A stretch of 46,676 bases of DNA from positions 1-46,676 of the forward strand of contig CAMXIK010000025.1 of the NCBI GenBank assembly GCA_947243855.1, in the 5' to 3' direction. The notes below the pieces were generated by a model, which ran no database searches, was not told where the DNA came from, and saw only the letters and a list, made by a program, of their open reading frames with translations. Source of the DNA: an uncultured Lachnospiraceae bacterium (GTDB taxonomy: Bacteria > Bacillota > Clostridia > Lachnospirales > Lachnospiraceae). Both the position numbers and the translations under genes were made by a program. The stretch's first letter is position 1; every line of letters begins with the position of its first letter. Below are positions 14,971 through 23,297 of this stretch, piece after piece.

Positions 14971-15642
14971 ATGAAAAATAAAATGCTTTCTCAAAGTGTT
15001 GCGGATAATATACTGTCTATGATAACCATTGAAAAACGGTTTTCTGCTGGGGACAAATTGCCAAACGAGCTTGATTTATCCGAGGAATTGAATGTAAGCC
15101 GGACTACATTACGGGAAGCCATAAGGATATTGGTCGCTTATGATATATTGGAAATACAACGGGGCAAGGGAACTTTCGTTACCGAAAATGCGCTAAAACA
15201 ACCACAGGACTTAGCCCCGTTATCTGATCTGAAAATCAATGCAAAAGACCTTTATGAAATGCGCTTGATTTTTGAGCCGGAAGCCGCATATTTTGCAGCT
15301 TTACGGGGGACGGACGCGGAAATAAAAAGAATATTGGACTATGGCAAAAAAATTGAGGATGAAATACTAGGCCACAAAGACCGAACAGATAACGAACACG
15401 CTTTTCACAAAGCGATTGCGCAGGCTACCCATAACGAATTTATGAATAAACTAATGCCTATTCTATATCAAGCTATTTCAAAGGGTGTTGTATTATCCCG
15501 GCAAAGCGACAAGGCAATCAAGGATACGGTTACAGACCATAGAATGATTATGGAATTTTTAGAACAGAGAAACGCCGAGGGTGCGAGAAATGCCATGCGA
15601 ATCCATATCATGCACGCCATGAAAGAATTGGATATTCAGTAA
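14971..15642 (+). CDS. FadR-type GntR regulator (FCD domain)
   Basis: A DNA-binding regulator. Residues about 5-70 form a GntR winged helix (FSAGDKLPNELDLSEELNVSRTTLREAIRILVAYDILEIQRGKGTFV). Residues about 85-215 form an FCD ligand domain (MRLIFEPEAAYFAA, then HAFHKAIAQATHNEFMNKLM, then DHRMIMEFLEQRNAEGARNAMRIHIMHAM) with the His pattern of metal-binding FCD proteins. I start at ATG 14971, not the upstream ATG at 14908, because the promoter at 14917-14945 lies between them. It probably controls the downstream ilvD through the palindrome at 15688. FCD regulators often sense sugar acids or carboxylates. The low GC of this pair differs from its neighbours. Confidence 0.9.
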   Translation: MKNKMLSQSVADNILSMITIEKRFSAGDKLPNELDLSEELNVSRTTLREAIRILVAYDILEIQRGKGTFVTENALKQPQDLAPLSDLKINAKDLYEMRLIFEPEAAYFAALRGTDAEIKRILDYGKKIEDEILGHKDRTDNEHAFHKAIAQATHNEFMNKLMPILYQAISKGVVLSRQSDKAIKDTVTDHRMIMEFLEQRNAEGARNAMRIHIMHAMKELDIQ

Positions 15643-15647
15643 TTTCC

Positions 15648-15680
15648 AGAATACTTGTTTTACGCAAGTATTCTTTTTTT
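15648..15680 (+). terminator. Terminator of the GntR gene
   Basis: AGAATACTTG and CAAGTATTCT are perfect arms around TTTTACG, followed by a run of T. The regulator and ilvD are therefore separate transcripts. Confidence 0.85.
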
Positions 15681-15687
15681 ACCTTTA

Positions 15688-15700
15688 GTTGTCATACAAC
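15688..15700. promoter_or_regulatory. GntR-type operator at the ilvD promoter
   Basis: GTTGTCATACAAC is a perfect dyad that fits TNGTNNNACNA, the FadR-subfamily operator pattern. It ends four bases before the -35 box. A second ATACAAC half lies inside the promoter at 15712-15718. Confidence 0.65.
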
Positions 15701-15703
15701 GTA

Positions 15704-15731
15704 TTGACATTATACAACATAAGCGTATAAT
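15704..15731 (+). promoter_or_regulatory. Promoter of ilvD
   Basis: TTGACA (15704-15709), 16 bases, TATAAT (15726-15731). Confidence 0.8.
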
Positions 15732-15782
15732 AAATATCACGAGCTAATCAGTTCAGATTTTAACAACATGGAGGTAATGCAA

Positions 15783-17441
15783 ATGCGAAGTGACAAAATT
15801 ACAAAAGGTATCTCTACTGCCCCACAACGGGCTTTGCTTCACGCTTTAGGCTTGACCGATCAGGAATTGGGAAAACCTTTGATCGGAATAGTTAGTTCCT
15901 ACAACGAAATTGTACCCGGACACATGAATCTTGATAAAATTGCAGAGGCAGTCAAACAGGGCGTTCTGCAAGCAGGAGGGATTCCGTTTGTTTTTCCTGC
16001 GATTGCAGTTTGTGACGGTATTGCTATGGGACATGAGGGCATGAAATTTTCGCTTGTAACGAGAGAACTGATTGCAGACTCAACAGAAGCAATGGCAACG
16101 GCACACCCTTTTGACGGTTTGGTTCTGATACCAAATTGTGATAAAAATGTTCCCGGTCTGCTTATGGCCGCCGCCCGTTTAAATATCCCCTCAATATTCA
16201 TCAGCGGCGGCGCAATGCTGGCAGGAAAACTAAATGACAAAAAAATAAGCTATTCCAATATTTCCGAAGCAGTCAGTGAATATCAGAAAGGAAAAATCAA
16301 TCAAGATATATTATGTGCATACGAAAACAGAGCCTGTCCTACCTGCGGTTCCTGTTCCGGCATGTTTACTGCAAACAGTATGAATTGTCTGACTGAGGTT
16401 TTAGGTATGGCGCTTAGCGGAAACGGAACAATCCCCGCAGTCTATTCAGAACGTCTCCGGCTTGCAAAAGAAACGGGTATGCAGATTATGGAGCTTGTAA
16501 AAAAAGATATCAAACCAAGAGATATTATGTCGGAAAAAGCCTTTGAGAATGCCTTGACAATTGATATGGCTTTAGGCGGTTCTACAAACAGTCTGCTTCA
16601 TCTGCCTGCAATCGCACATGAATGTGACTTAAAGATAGATTTGGAACTAGCAAACACAATATCTAACAGGACGCCTAACATCTGCCACCTTGCCCCGGCA
16701 GGAAACCACTATATCGAAGATTTGGACAGGGCAGGCGGCATTTATGCAGTCATGCACGAAATCAATAAATTAGGGCTTATCCATACAGAGTGTATTACCT
16801 GTAATGAAAAGACCATAGGCGAAAATATCTTAGGGCATGAAGTAAAAGACTACGAAGTTATTAGAAGTATTGACAATCCATATAGTAAAAATGGCGGGAT
16901 TGCCATTCTAAAAGGAAATCTTGCGCCGGACGGTTGCGTTGTAAAACGATCTGCCGTTGCAGAAAATATGATGAAGCATAAGGGCTGCGCCAAAGTTTTT
17001 GACAATGAAGAATCAGCATTAAAAGCTATTTACGGCAATGAAATACAGCCGGGTGATATTGTGGTAATCCGATATGAAGGACCAAAAGGCGGTCCGGGTA
17101 TGCGGGAAATGCTGAACCCAACGTCCGCTATCATGGGAAGCGGTTTGGGGGACAGTGTCGCTCTCATTACGGACGGCAGATTTTCCGGCGCTACCCGTGG
17201 CGCTGCTATCGGCCATGTTTCCCCAGAAGCCGCCGTAGGCGGTAACATAGCATTAGTCCAAAACGGAGACACTATAGAAATAAATATCCCCGAAAAGACA
17301 ATAAATCTTGTCATTTCAGATAAGGAAATGGAATATAGGCGCTCTATGCTGAAGCCATTTGAGAGCAATGTAAAAAAAGGGTATCTGTTAAGATATTCTA
17401 AATTGGTTACGTCCGGTTGCAACGGCGCCATTTTACTCTAA
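15783..17441 (+). CDS. ilvD: Dihydroxy-acid dehydratase (IlvD family)
   Basis: IlvD converts dihydroxy acids to 2-keto acids in valine, leucine and isoleucine synthesis, using an iron-sulfur cluster. The 552-residue length is typical. The start [10 protein letters not shown]...[11 protein letters not shown] is the family pattern. Cluster-region residues appear in PNCDKN (C119) and [17 protein letters not shown] (C185, C188, C191). The C-terminal [20 protein letters not shown] is intact. ATG at 15783 has GGAGG eight bases before it; the ATG at 15768 and 15777 overlap or crowd that site. It stands alone, without other ilv genes, under a FadR-type regulator, so a sugar-acid dehydratase of the same family is a possible alternative. 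Confidence 0.88.
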   Translation: MRSDKITKGISTAPQRALLHALGLTDQELGKPLIGIVSSYNEIVPGHMNLDKIAEAVKQGVLQAGGIPFVFPAIAVCDGIAMGHEGMKFSLVTRELIADSTEAMATAHPFDGLVLIPNCDKNVPGLLMAAARLNIPSIFISGGAMLAGKLNDKKISYSNISEAVSEYQKGKINQDILCAYENRACPTCGSCSGMFTANSMNCLTEVLGMALSGNGTIPAVYSERLRLAKETGMQIMELVKKDIKPRDIMSEKAFENALTIDMALGGSTNSLLHLPAIAHECDLKIDLELANTISNRTPNICHLAPAGNHYIEDLDRAGGIYAVMHEINKLGLIHTECITCNEKTIGENILGHEVKDYEVIRSIDNPYSKNGGIAILKGNLAPDGCVVKRSAVAENMMKHKGCAKVFDNEESALKAIYGNEIQPGDIVVIRYEGPKGGPGMREMLNPTSAIMGSGLGDSVALITDGRFSGATRGAAIGHVSPEAAVGGNIALVQNGDTIEINIPEKTINLVISDKEMEYRRSMLKPFESNVKKGYLLRYSKLVTSGCNGAILL

Positions 17442-17465
17442 AATAATATACCTTTTACACTACGA

Positions 17466-17487
17466 CGGCTGCCTCCTTGGGCAGCCG
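17466..17487. terminator. Hairpin between ilvD and dltC
   Basis: CGGCTGCC and GGCAGCCG form a GC-rich stem between convergent genes, with TTTT further downstream on the plus strand. Confidence 0.6.
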
Positions 17488-17512
17488 CGCAGCGTGTTTT
17501 CAAAAAACCTTT

Positions 17513-17743
17513 TCACGCCCCCATCTTTCTTCTCACCATTTCACAAATACTCTCAAGAGAATTTAAATTTTCCGGTTCAATGTCGTCCGCATCAATTTCG
17601 ATATTAAAATGCTCCATCAGCTCCGTCACGATCTGAATGACGTCAAAGGACTCGATCACACCGCCGTCGATCAGTTCTGTTTCCGTTTCAAAATCCACAT
17701 CCGGACAAATACCGGACAAAATCTCCAAAATTTCCTCTCGCAT
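17513..17743 (-). CDS. dltC: D-alanyl carrier protein (DltC-like)
   Basis: A 76-residue acyl carrier protein. The attachment Ser for phosphopantetheine lies in GGVIESFDVIQIVTEL (about residue 32), and the remainder is the usual acidic four-helix pattern. It accepts D-alanine from the DltA-like ligase and hands it to the DltB/DltD membrane machinery for teichoic acid D-alanylation. It is last in the cluster, 23 bases after dltD; the usual order is A-B-C-D, here A-B-D-C. Confidence 0.82.
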   Translation of the reverse strand: MREEILEILSGICPDVDFETETELIDGGVIESFDVIQIVTELMEHFNIEIDADDIEPENLNSLESICEMVRRKMGA

Positions 17744-17766
17744 TTTTCACCATTCTCCTTTTTCTT

Positions 17767-18843
17767 TTAGTTGCTTTCCTCTATGTCGTAATCCTCACAA
17801 AAAGCTGCCCACTGCCTTTCCCATTGCGCAGCCTCCTCTGTTCCTCTTCTGTCCGGCACTCCGTATCGGTCATACAGGATATAAGCCAGATCAGGCGAAA
17901 GTTTCAAACTGCCCCTGTATGACATATGCGTACCGTCGATATAATCCGTCTCCACATTCAGCTCTAACCTATGTACGGCGTCATAACAATTATAATCAAT
18001 GATATCCACGCCTCTTGACTCCAAATAAGCCTTTGTGGTCTCCCATCTCGCCGCATGGGCGCTGCTTTCTCCCAACGAAGGCGGAAATACGGCAGTGATC
18101 TGGATCTCCTTTTCATGACACAGCGCAATCATTCTATCGTACCATTCCACATTCAGGGAAGACAACTGCTCCTCTGTCGGTTCGGTTTCCCACAACGCCG
18201 GCGATATATCATAAAGCTCCTTTTCCTCATAGGTGCCGTTGATCAGACTGCATCCCCTGTCATACTCTTCCGACAAATCATGATAGACATAATCCGCTTC
18301 AAAATTTTCCGCTTCCAGTTCATTCCAAATGCCATGATACTTTAACATGGGAAACAGATAGGATAAAACGGACTGTTCCGGGTCAATTTCATGAATATCC
18401 CCAATCATTTTCCACTTTAAATCCCGATCCGGCATCGTCTCCACAATCTTGCGATAAGGCGTCTCCCGGTCTGACGGCAGTCCGTCGTTATACAACGCGG
18501 AAAAGTCACAGCAGACCACCTTCGGCTTCTGATAGCGCAAAAGATACTCTAACATATAATAAGCGGAAAACGCCGCCGTGTTGTCCGTTGTGGCGCAGTT
18601 AAAACTAGTGATTCCGTTGGTCTGAAACATCGCCACCGGATAAACGGCCGTCTTCAAATCGCTGGACCCCAAAAAAATCACATCGTAAGCGTCTTCCGGC
18701 TCCTCCTTCATATAAAGATTGGCAGAGTATGTATGAAAATCCCAGCGATAATGAAGCACCTTCTGCAACTGTACAAAGATCAGACAAAATCCCAAAACAA
18801 ACGCGATTACCTTAACGCATCCAAAAATTTTCCTTTTCACCAT
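17767..18843 (-). CDS. dltD: DltD-like SGNH-type membrane-anchored protein
   Basis: A 358-residue protein with one N-terminal membrane segment (about 8-25) and an extracellular SGNH-type domain. The nucleophile block is FLGSSDLK (about 57-64) and the Asp-His block is DGTHMSYRGSLKLS near 310. DltD-type proteins help pass D-alanine to teichoic acid outside the membrane. The gene lies 12 bases after dltB and 23 before dltC. ATG at 18843 is close to the GGAGG, so the next codon (GTG) is another possible start. Overall similarity to classical DltD is modest; a related SGNH acyl-transfer partner of an MBOAT protein is the alternative. Confidence 0.72.
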   Translation of the reverse strand: MVKRKIFGCVKVIAFVLGFCLIFVQLQKVLHYRWDFHTYSANLYMKEEPEDAYDVIFLGSSDLKTAVYPVAMFQTNGITSFNCATTDNTAAFSAYYMLEYLLRYQKPKVVCCDFSALYNDGLPSDRETPYRKIVETMPDRDLKWKMIGDIHEIDPEQSVLSYLFPMLKYHGIWNELEAENFEADYVYHDLSEEYDRGCSLINGTYEEKELYDISPALWETEPTEEQLSSLNVEWYDRMIALCHEKEIQITAVFPPSLGESSAHAARWETTKAYLESRGVDIIDYNCYDAVHRLELNVETDYIDGTHMSYRGSLKLSPDLAYILYDRYGVPDRRGTEEAAQWERQWAAFCEDYDIEESN

Positions 18844-18855
18844 GCCCTCCTGCCG

Positions 18856-20391
18856 CTAAAAAGCCTGATAAATAAAATCAGCGGAATGAAATTCCGGGCC
18901 GTAGATTCCGAAAACAATAATGGAAAACACCGCCGCATAATAGATCACATAACGAAATACAATTCCCTGCCGCATCAAAAGCTCCCTAAAATGCACGCCT
19001 CTTTCATGCAGGATATCCACGATAATGACAAGCGCGATACATGCATACATCAGAAACACATTCTTATAGTCAAGCCCAAATTGATATATCGTCCCGTCAA
19101 AAAGCGCATGCGGGTTTGCATCCGCAAACATTCGTTGTAACAGCGCGCCGGCCTGCTGTAAATTTGCAGATTTAATAAGTATCCTGCCGAATACCAAGAT
19201 AACGAATGTCCTGAGAATCGTGAAAACCCTCCACTTAAGCGTTGTATCGTCTATGTGCAGAACACCCTTCATCCTTTTGTAAAGGGGCGTAAGCAAAACG
19301 GCTCCCGCCACAAACACCGCCTGATATAACCCGTAAACAACATAGTTCCACCCCGTCCCGTGCCAGATACCCACTATCACAAATACCACAAAAGAAGCCA
19401 GCGCGGAAGAAAAGGCTTTCGACAAATATTTGTTTGAAATCTTTTTAGAAATCTTCATCACTTTTCTGTTTAAGGCAATCGGATAATAAATATATTTTTC
19501 CATAAACGCGCCCAAGGACATATGCCATCTCGCCCAATATTCCGTTACGTTGGACGAGACAAGCGGAGATCTGAAATTCTCCGTCAGCTTGATGTCCAAG
19601 ATCTCGGAAATGCCCATAATCACGTCGATGCCGCCAGAAAAGTCGGTGTAAATCTGAAAACTGTACAGAACCATCGCATAGAAAACCAAAGGCCCAACCG
19701 CCGTATCGTCCTGCAAAATTCCCATCACGAGAATGCCGATCCGATCGGCAATCACCACCTTTTTAAAATATCCCCACAGACACCGCTGTAATCCCATGAC
19801 TATCCTGTTTCCGTCAAAAGAATGCCTCTCCCGAAACTGCGGCGCGAGTTTTTGATATAAATTAATCGGTCCCTCAATAATCGCCGGAAAATAGGTCACA
19901 TAAGTGAGAAAGAGGAGAAAACTTTTCTCAGCAGGATATTTTTTATGGTAAATATCAGACAAATATCCGTAAAGCGCCAAGGTGTAATAAGATAAGCCGA
20001 TCGGAACGACAAGCTCTGCAAGCGTTATATGTTTCGTGGCAAAATAATTCTGAAGCAGTACATAGGTGTTTTGAAAGAACTTAAAATACAGCAGCAGACC
20101 AATATCCAGAAAAGCGCCGAGAAGCAGTAAACCCCGCCCCTGATTTTTCGCTGTTTTTGTTCCAGCGCTGCCGTTTTTCTGGATCAATTTCTCCATAGAA
20201 AGCGCAATTCCATAGATACACAGCGCAAGCAAAATAACAAGCGCTGTCGCCGCTATACTGGACATAGCGGCCATACACACAAGGCCGGCCGCCAGCAAAA
20301 CTATTTTCTGGAGATTGGTTTTCTGCACCGCAAAATAAAGGCAGAAAACAACGAAAACAAATAACAAAAAAGTCAAAGATTTAATACTCAT
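18856..20391 (-). CDS. dltB: MBOAT acyltransferase (DltB-like)
   Basis: A 511-residue polytopic membrane protein of the MBOAT family, with about ten hydrophobic segments. The two conserved His motifs are EYWARWHMSLGAF (H290) and GIWHGTGWNYVVYG (H344). It moves D-alanine from the carrier protein across the membrane for attachment to teichoic acid. The place between the ligase and the SGNH protein supports DltB over the related alginate-type AlgI. The ribosome binding site is weak (AAAGGA close to ATG). Confidence 0.82.
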   Translation of the reverse strand: MSIKSLTFLLFVFVVFCLYFAVQKTNLQKIVLLAAGLVCMAAMSSIAATALVILLALCIYGIALSMEKLIQKNGSAGTKTAKNQGRGLLLLGAFLDIGLLLYFKFFQNTYVLLQNYFATKHITLAELVVPIGLSYYTLALYGYLSDIYHKKYPAEKSFLLFLTYVTYFPAIIEGPINLYQKLAPQFRERHSFDGNRIVMGLQRCLWGYFKKVVIADRIGILVMGILQDDTAVGPLVFYAMVLYSFQIYTDFSGGIDVIMGISEILDIKLTENFRSPLVSSNVTEYWARWHMSLGAFMEKYIYYPIALNRKVMKISKKISNKYLSKAFSSALASFVVFVIVGIWHGTGWNYVVYGLYQAVFVAGAVLLTPLYKRMKGVLHIDDTTLKWRVFTILRTFVILVFGRILIKSANLQQAGALLQRMFADANPHALFDGTIYQFGLDYKNVFLMYACIALVIIVDILHERGVHFRELLMRQGIVFRYVIYYAAVFSIIVFGIYGPEFHSADFIYQAF

Positions 20392-20411
20392 TTCCTTTTA
20401 TACCCGATTTC

Positions 20412-21923
20412 TCATATGTTAACATACTTATCCTTCAAGGCGGCCCTGTCGATCTTTCCGTTTAAATTTTCCGGCATATCGCTGACCCTGTCATAGATAT
20501 TGGGCAGCATGTAGCGGGGCAGCTTGTCCTTGAGCTTCTCCGTCATTTCCTTAGCCTCGATCTCTCCCTTATACACAGCGATGATCTTCTGGGAAGCCTG
20601 ATCAAAGATACAGCACACCCTTTCGATCTGTTCCATGGAACTAATCGCCGTCTCAATCTCCCCCAGTTCGATCCGGTGTCCCATATGTTTCACCTGAGAA
20701 TCTTTTCTGGCTAAGAAAATAATTTCTCCATATTGATTATACTTTCCAAGGTCGCCCGTGTGGTATATCCGTTCCCGGTACGACTTTTGCAGCGGATTTT
20801 CCCCAAAAGCTTCGTCCGTTTTTTCCTGATTATTATAATACCCCAACGCAAGGGAACAGCCTCTGACACAGATCTCCCCGATCTCACCCTCTTCCGCCAT
20901 ACGGTCGTCTTCATTCAGCAATATCACGTCCGTATTTTCACAGGCAAAGCCAATCGGAATCGGTTCGTCGTCCGCAAACTCCCTCTCAATCTTATAGTAA
21001 GTACAATCGCCGGTCGCCTCTGTCGGCCCGTATAGATTTGCAAATTTCACATCCGGCAGCGCGCGCCTCCATATATTAAACTGTTTGGTTGGCATGACTT
21101 CTCCCAGAAACATGACTTTTTTCAAATATTCCGGCTTCACCTTTTCCAACGTTTTAAAATTCGCGATCATACACAGCACCGAGGGAACCCAGTCAATACA
21201 ATTCACCTTGTTTTCATTCAGGAATCTCACTAGCTGCGCCGGCAGGGAAAACAGCTTTTTCGGCACGATATACATCGTCGCCCCGCAGCGCAGAGTTGCG
21301 TAAATATCCTTCACGGAAGCGTCAAAATAAAAGGGCGTCTGATTGGCAAACACCTCTTCCTCCGTAAATTCAAATGTTTCGCACCACCACTCTGTAAAAT
21401 TAATGACGGACCTCTGGCTGACTAGAACGCCCTTCGGCACGCCGGTCGAACCGGACGTAAAGATTGCATAGATCGGATCTTGGTCAATTCTCTCTCTGTT
21501 TCTTTTTTCCAATTCTTTGGTATTAATTTCCTGTATCTCTAATAAATCTTCGATATAAAAAACGTGATACGCCTCTTTGATCTCCTCCGGAAGCTCATCA
21601 CACCTTTTTGCCAGAACGATTTTTGCTTCCAGCGTGTCCATAATGAGTTTCACCCGCGCATAAGGCATCGATATATCGATGGGCACATAAAATGCTCCCG
21701 TGTAAGACACGCCCAAAAATCCCTCGATACACTCCACACATTTGTCCATATACACGGCAACCGGCGTCCCGATTCCCGCTTCCTCCAAAATCCCAGTCGC
21801 TATCCTCTGCGCGTCTGCTTTTAATTCTCCAAAGGTAATGGCTCTGCTTTCATCTATGTATGCCTTTTTTTCCCCGTAAAGCTTGGCCGTATTTTCCAGA
21901 TAATCCAGCACACTTTTTATCAT
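20412..21923 (-). CDS. dltA: D-alanine-carrier protein ligase (DltA-like)
   Basis: An adenylation enzyme that activates an amino acid with ATP and loads it on the carrier protein. Core motifs: FTSGSTGVPKG (155-165), DASVKDIYATL (201-211), NLYGPTEATGD (297-307), YHTGDLGKY (387-395) and the C-terminal LNGKIDR with Lys 490. The 503-residue length is usual for DltA. The start at 21923 (MIKSVLDYLENTAKLYG) follows AGAGGAAAATT; the frame open to 22016 is ignored. It leads the dlt operon behind the promoter at 21971-21999. D-alanine is inferred from the neighbours, not from a reading of the pocket. Confidence 0.82.
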   Translation of the reverse strand: MIKSVLDYLENTAKLYGEKKAYIDESRAITFGELKADAQRIATGILEEAGIGTPVAVYMDKCVECIEGFLGVSYTGAFYVPIDISMPYARVKLIMDTLEAKIVLAKRCDELPEEIKEAYHVFYIEDLLEIQEINTKELEKRNRERIDQDPIYAIFTSGSTGVPKGVLVSQRSVINFTEWWCETFEFTEEEVFANQTPFYFDASVKDIYATLRCGATMYIVPKKLFSLPAQLVRFLNENKVNCIDWVPSVLCMIANFKTLEKVKPEYLKKVMFLGEVMPTKQFNIWRRALPDVKFANLYGPTEATGDCTYYKIEREFADDEPIPIGFACENTDVILLNEDDRMAEEGEIGEICVRGCSLALGYYNNQEKTDEAFGENPLQKSYRERIYHTGDLGKYNQYGEIIFLARKDSQVKHMGHRIELGEIETAISSMEQIERVCCIFDQASQKIIAVYKGEIEAKEMTEKLKDKLPRYMLPNIYDRVSDMPENLNGKIDRAALKDKYVNI

Positions 21924-21970
21924 AATTTTCCTCTTTCGTTCTTTTTTGCAAGCGTTATTCTTAAAAAATA

Positions 21971-21999
21971 AGTATATCATAACACCTGTTTGAAAGCAA
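21971..21999 (-). promoter_or_regulatory. Promoter of the dlt operon
   Basis: On the minus strand TTGCTT (21994-21999), 17 bases, TATACT (21971-21976). Confidence 0.65.
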
Positions 22000-22064
22000 C
22001 GTTCTTCACGCACCAATCACTCTTTGCGGTCATAACATAATGAAAAGCCTTCAGGAGCAATTTT

Positions 22065-22562
22065 ATGACCAACTATCAACCAACTCCCAGAATCGCCTTC
22101 ACAGATCTTCTTTTGCGCGACAACCCCGACGCAGTCGCATGGGTCAGAGGAAGTACGCAAACCTCCACCTTAAACGGTATGGTCAAATTCTATCATACCA
22201 TCTACGGCGGCGTGTTGGTAGAAGCGCAGATTTTCGGACTTCCCAATGTGGATCTCCCCGGTTCGAGCAATTTTTATGCCATGCACATCCATGAGTCCGG
22301 GGACTGCAGCGATCATTTTGAACACACGGGTTCACATTATAACCCCACAGACGCGCCCCATCCAGACCATGCAGGCGACATGCCGCCGCTTCTTAGCTCT
22401 CAGGGATATGCCTACAGCGTTTTCTACGACAAGAGATTTACCATTCCGGAAATCATCGGAAAATCTGTCATCATACACGAAAAGCCAGATGACTTCACTT
22501 CCCAGCCCGCCGGAAATGCTGGAGAAAAAATAGGCTGCGGCGAAATCAAACGGGCCGTCTGA
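22065..22562 (+). CDS. Cu/Zn-type superoxide dismutase family protein
   Basis: Residues about 37-165 match the Cu/Zn superoxide dismutase fold with all usual metal ligands in view: MHIHESGDC, GSHYNP, HPDHAGDMPPL and SVIIHEKPDDFTSQPAGNAGEKIGCGEI. The Cys pair (GDC and GCG) could form the family disulfide. There is no signal peptide, which is unusual because bacterial Cu/Zn enzymes are mostly exported. ATG at 22065 follows CAGGAGCAATTTT. It is divergent from dltA. It probably removes superoxide during oxygen exposure. Confidence 0.85.
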   Translation: MTNYQPTPRIAFTDLLLRDNPDAVAWVRGSTQTSTLNGMVKFYHTIYGGVLVEAQIFGLPNVDLPGSSNFYAMHIHESGDCSDHFEHTGSHYNPTDAPHPDHAGDMPPLLSSQGYAYSVFYDKRFTIPEIIGKSVIIHEKPDDFTSQPAGNAGEKIGCGEIKRAV

Positions 22563-22574
22563 AAACAGACGGCC
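22553..22574. terminator. Bidirectional hairpin between sod and the malY operon
   Basis: GGCCGTCTG and CAGACGGCC are perfect arms around AAAA, placed between convergent stop codons. Confidence 0.7.
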
Positions 22575-23297
22575 TCATTCCTCTTTCTTTTCAATGCCAA
22601 TTAGATATATCAATTTGGATTTCCCTCCGGAAATACACGCTGCGGCCTCCTGTAACGATTCATAGGGCGCGCTCTCCCTGTAGCGCCCCTTTTCATCCCT
22701 GCGGTACGCGTTGTGCAGCACATAGTTCCCGTCCTGATTTCTGGTCATGCAGACTGTGTTAATCTGCGCGTTGATATCGTTTTTGTCATTATAAGCCGTG
22801 GCTGTCATGACGTCATATTTACAGCCAATCTCCTCCACCGCAAAAACATCTTCCCCGTAAGCCGTTTCCACCGAAAAGCCATTTTCCCTGAAATAGGCCG
22901 CAATCGCCGTGGGCGTCGTCCCAAATGCGCCCCAAAGGGCCGCTCCCCGCGCTTCAAAAACGCGAATCAGCTCCGCCATACATGTCCCCGATCCCTGACC
23001 GTCCAGCGCCTTTTTCGCATTGTAGGCGGCAATGATCTCACAGCCAGCGTAAGCCATATTGCACCGCCTTCCCACGCCAAACCGTATCCGCCTCCACTCC
23101 GCCTGATTCTCGATAAAGCCATTCGCCGCATTCTTAAACGGGCCCTCCGGCCCTTCCAGCCAAATACGGTTCTCCCTGTAATGCCTTTCCCGGATAAATC
23201 TAGGCACCCCAAATAGGGAAAACATACGATAACCGCCCAGCAAAACGCGATTGCTCACATGCTGAGGGATAAACGAACCAATCCATTTTCCTGTCAT
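22575..23297 (-). CDS. Unknown protein, possible papain/C39-like fold
   Basis: This 240-residue protein is not recognised with certainty. The segment GVGRRCNMAYAGCEIIAAYNAKKAL (about 73-97) with a Cys near a helix, then LIRVFEARGAALWGAFGTTPTAIAAYFRENGF (about 110-141), recalls C39-type or BtrH-N-like cysteine peptidase folds, where a Cys-led helix is followed by a helix-turn region. A matching His is not evident, and no signal peptide is seen. Its ATG overlaps the stop of the MalY-type gene by four bases, so it is translated with the sulfur amino acid operon. Confidence 0.55.
   Translation of the reverse strand: MTGKWIGSFIPQHVSNRVLLGGYRMFSLFGVPRFIRERHYRENRIWLEGPEGPFKNAANGFIENQAEWRRIRFGVGRRCNMAYAGCEIIAAYNAKKALDGQGSGTCMAELIRVFEARGAALWGAFGTTPTAIAAYFRENGFSVETAYGEDVFAVEEIGCKYDVMTATAYNDKNDINAQINTVCMTRNQDGNYVLHNAYRRDEKGRYRESAPYESLQEAAACISGGKSKLIYLIGIEKKEE

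Noticed and set aside
15783..17441. Assignment of ilvD as a sugar-acid dehydratase only
   Set aside because: Motifs and length fit biosynthetic IlvD; the regulator alone is not enough to change the call.
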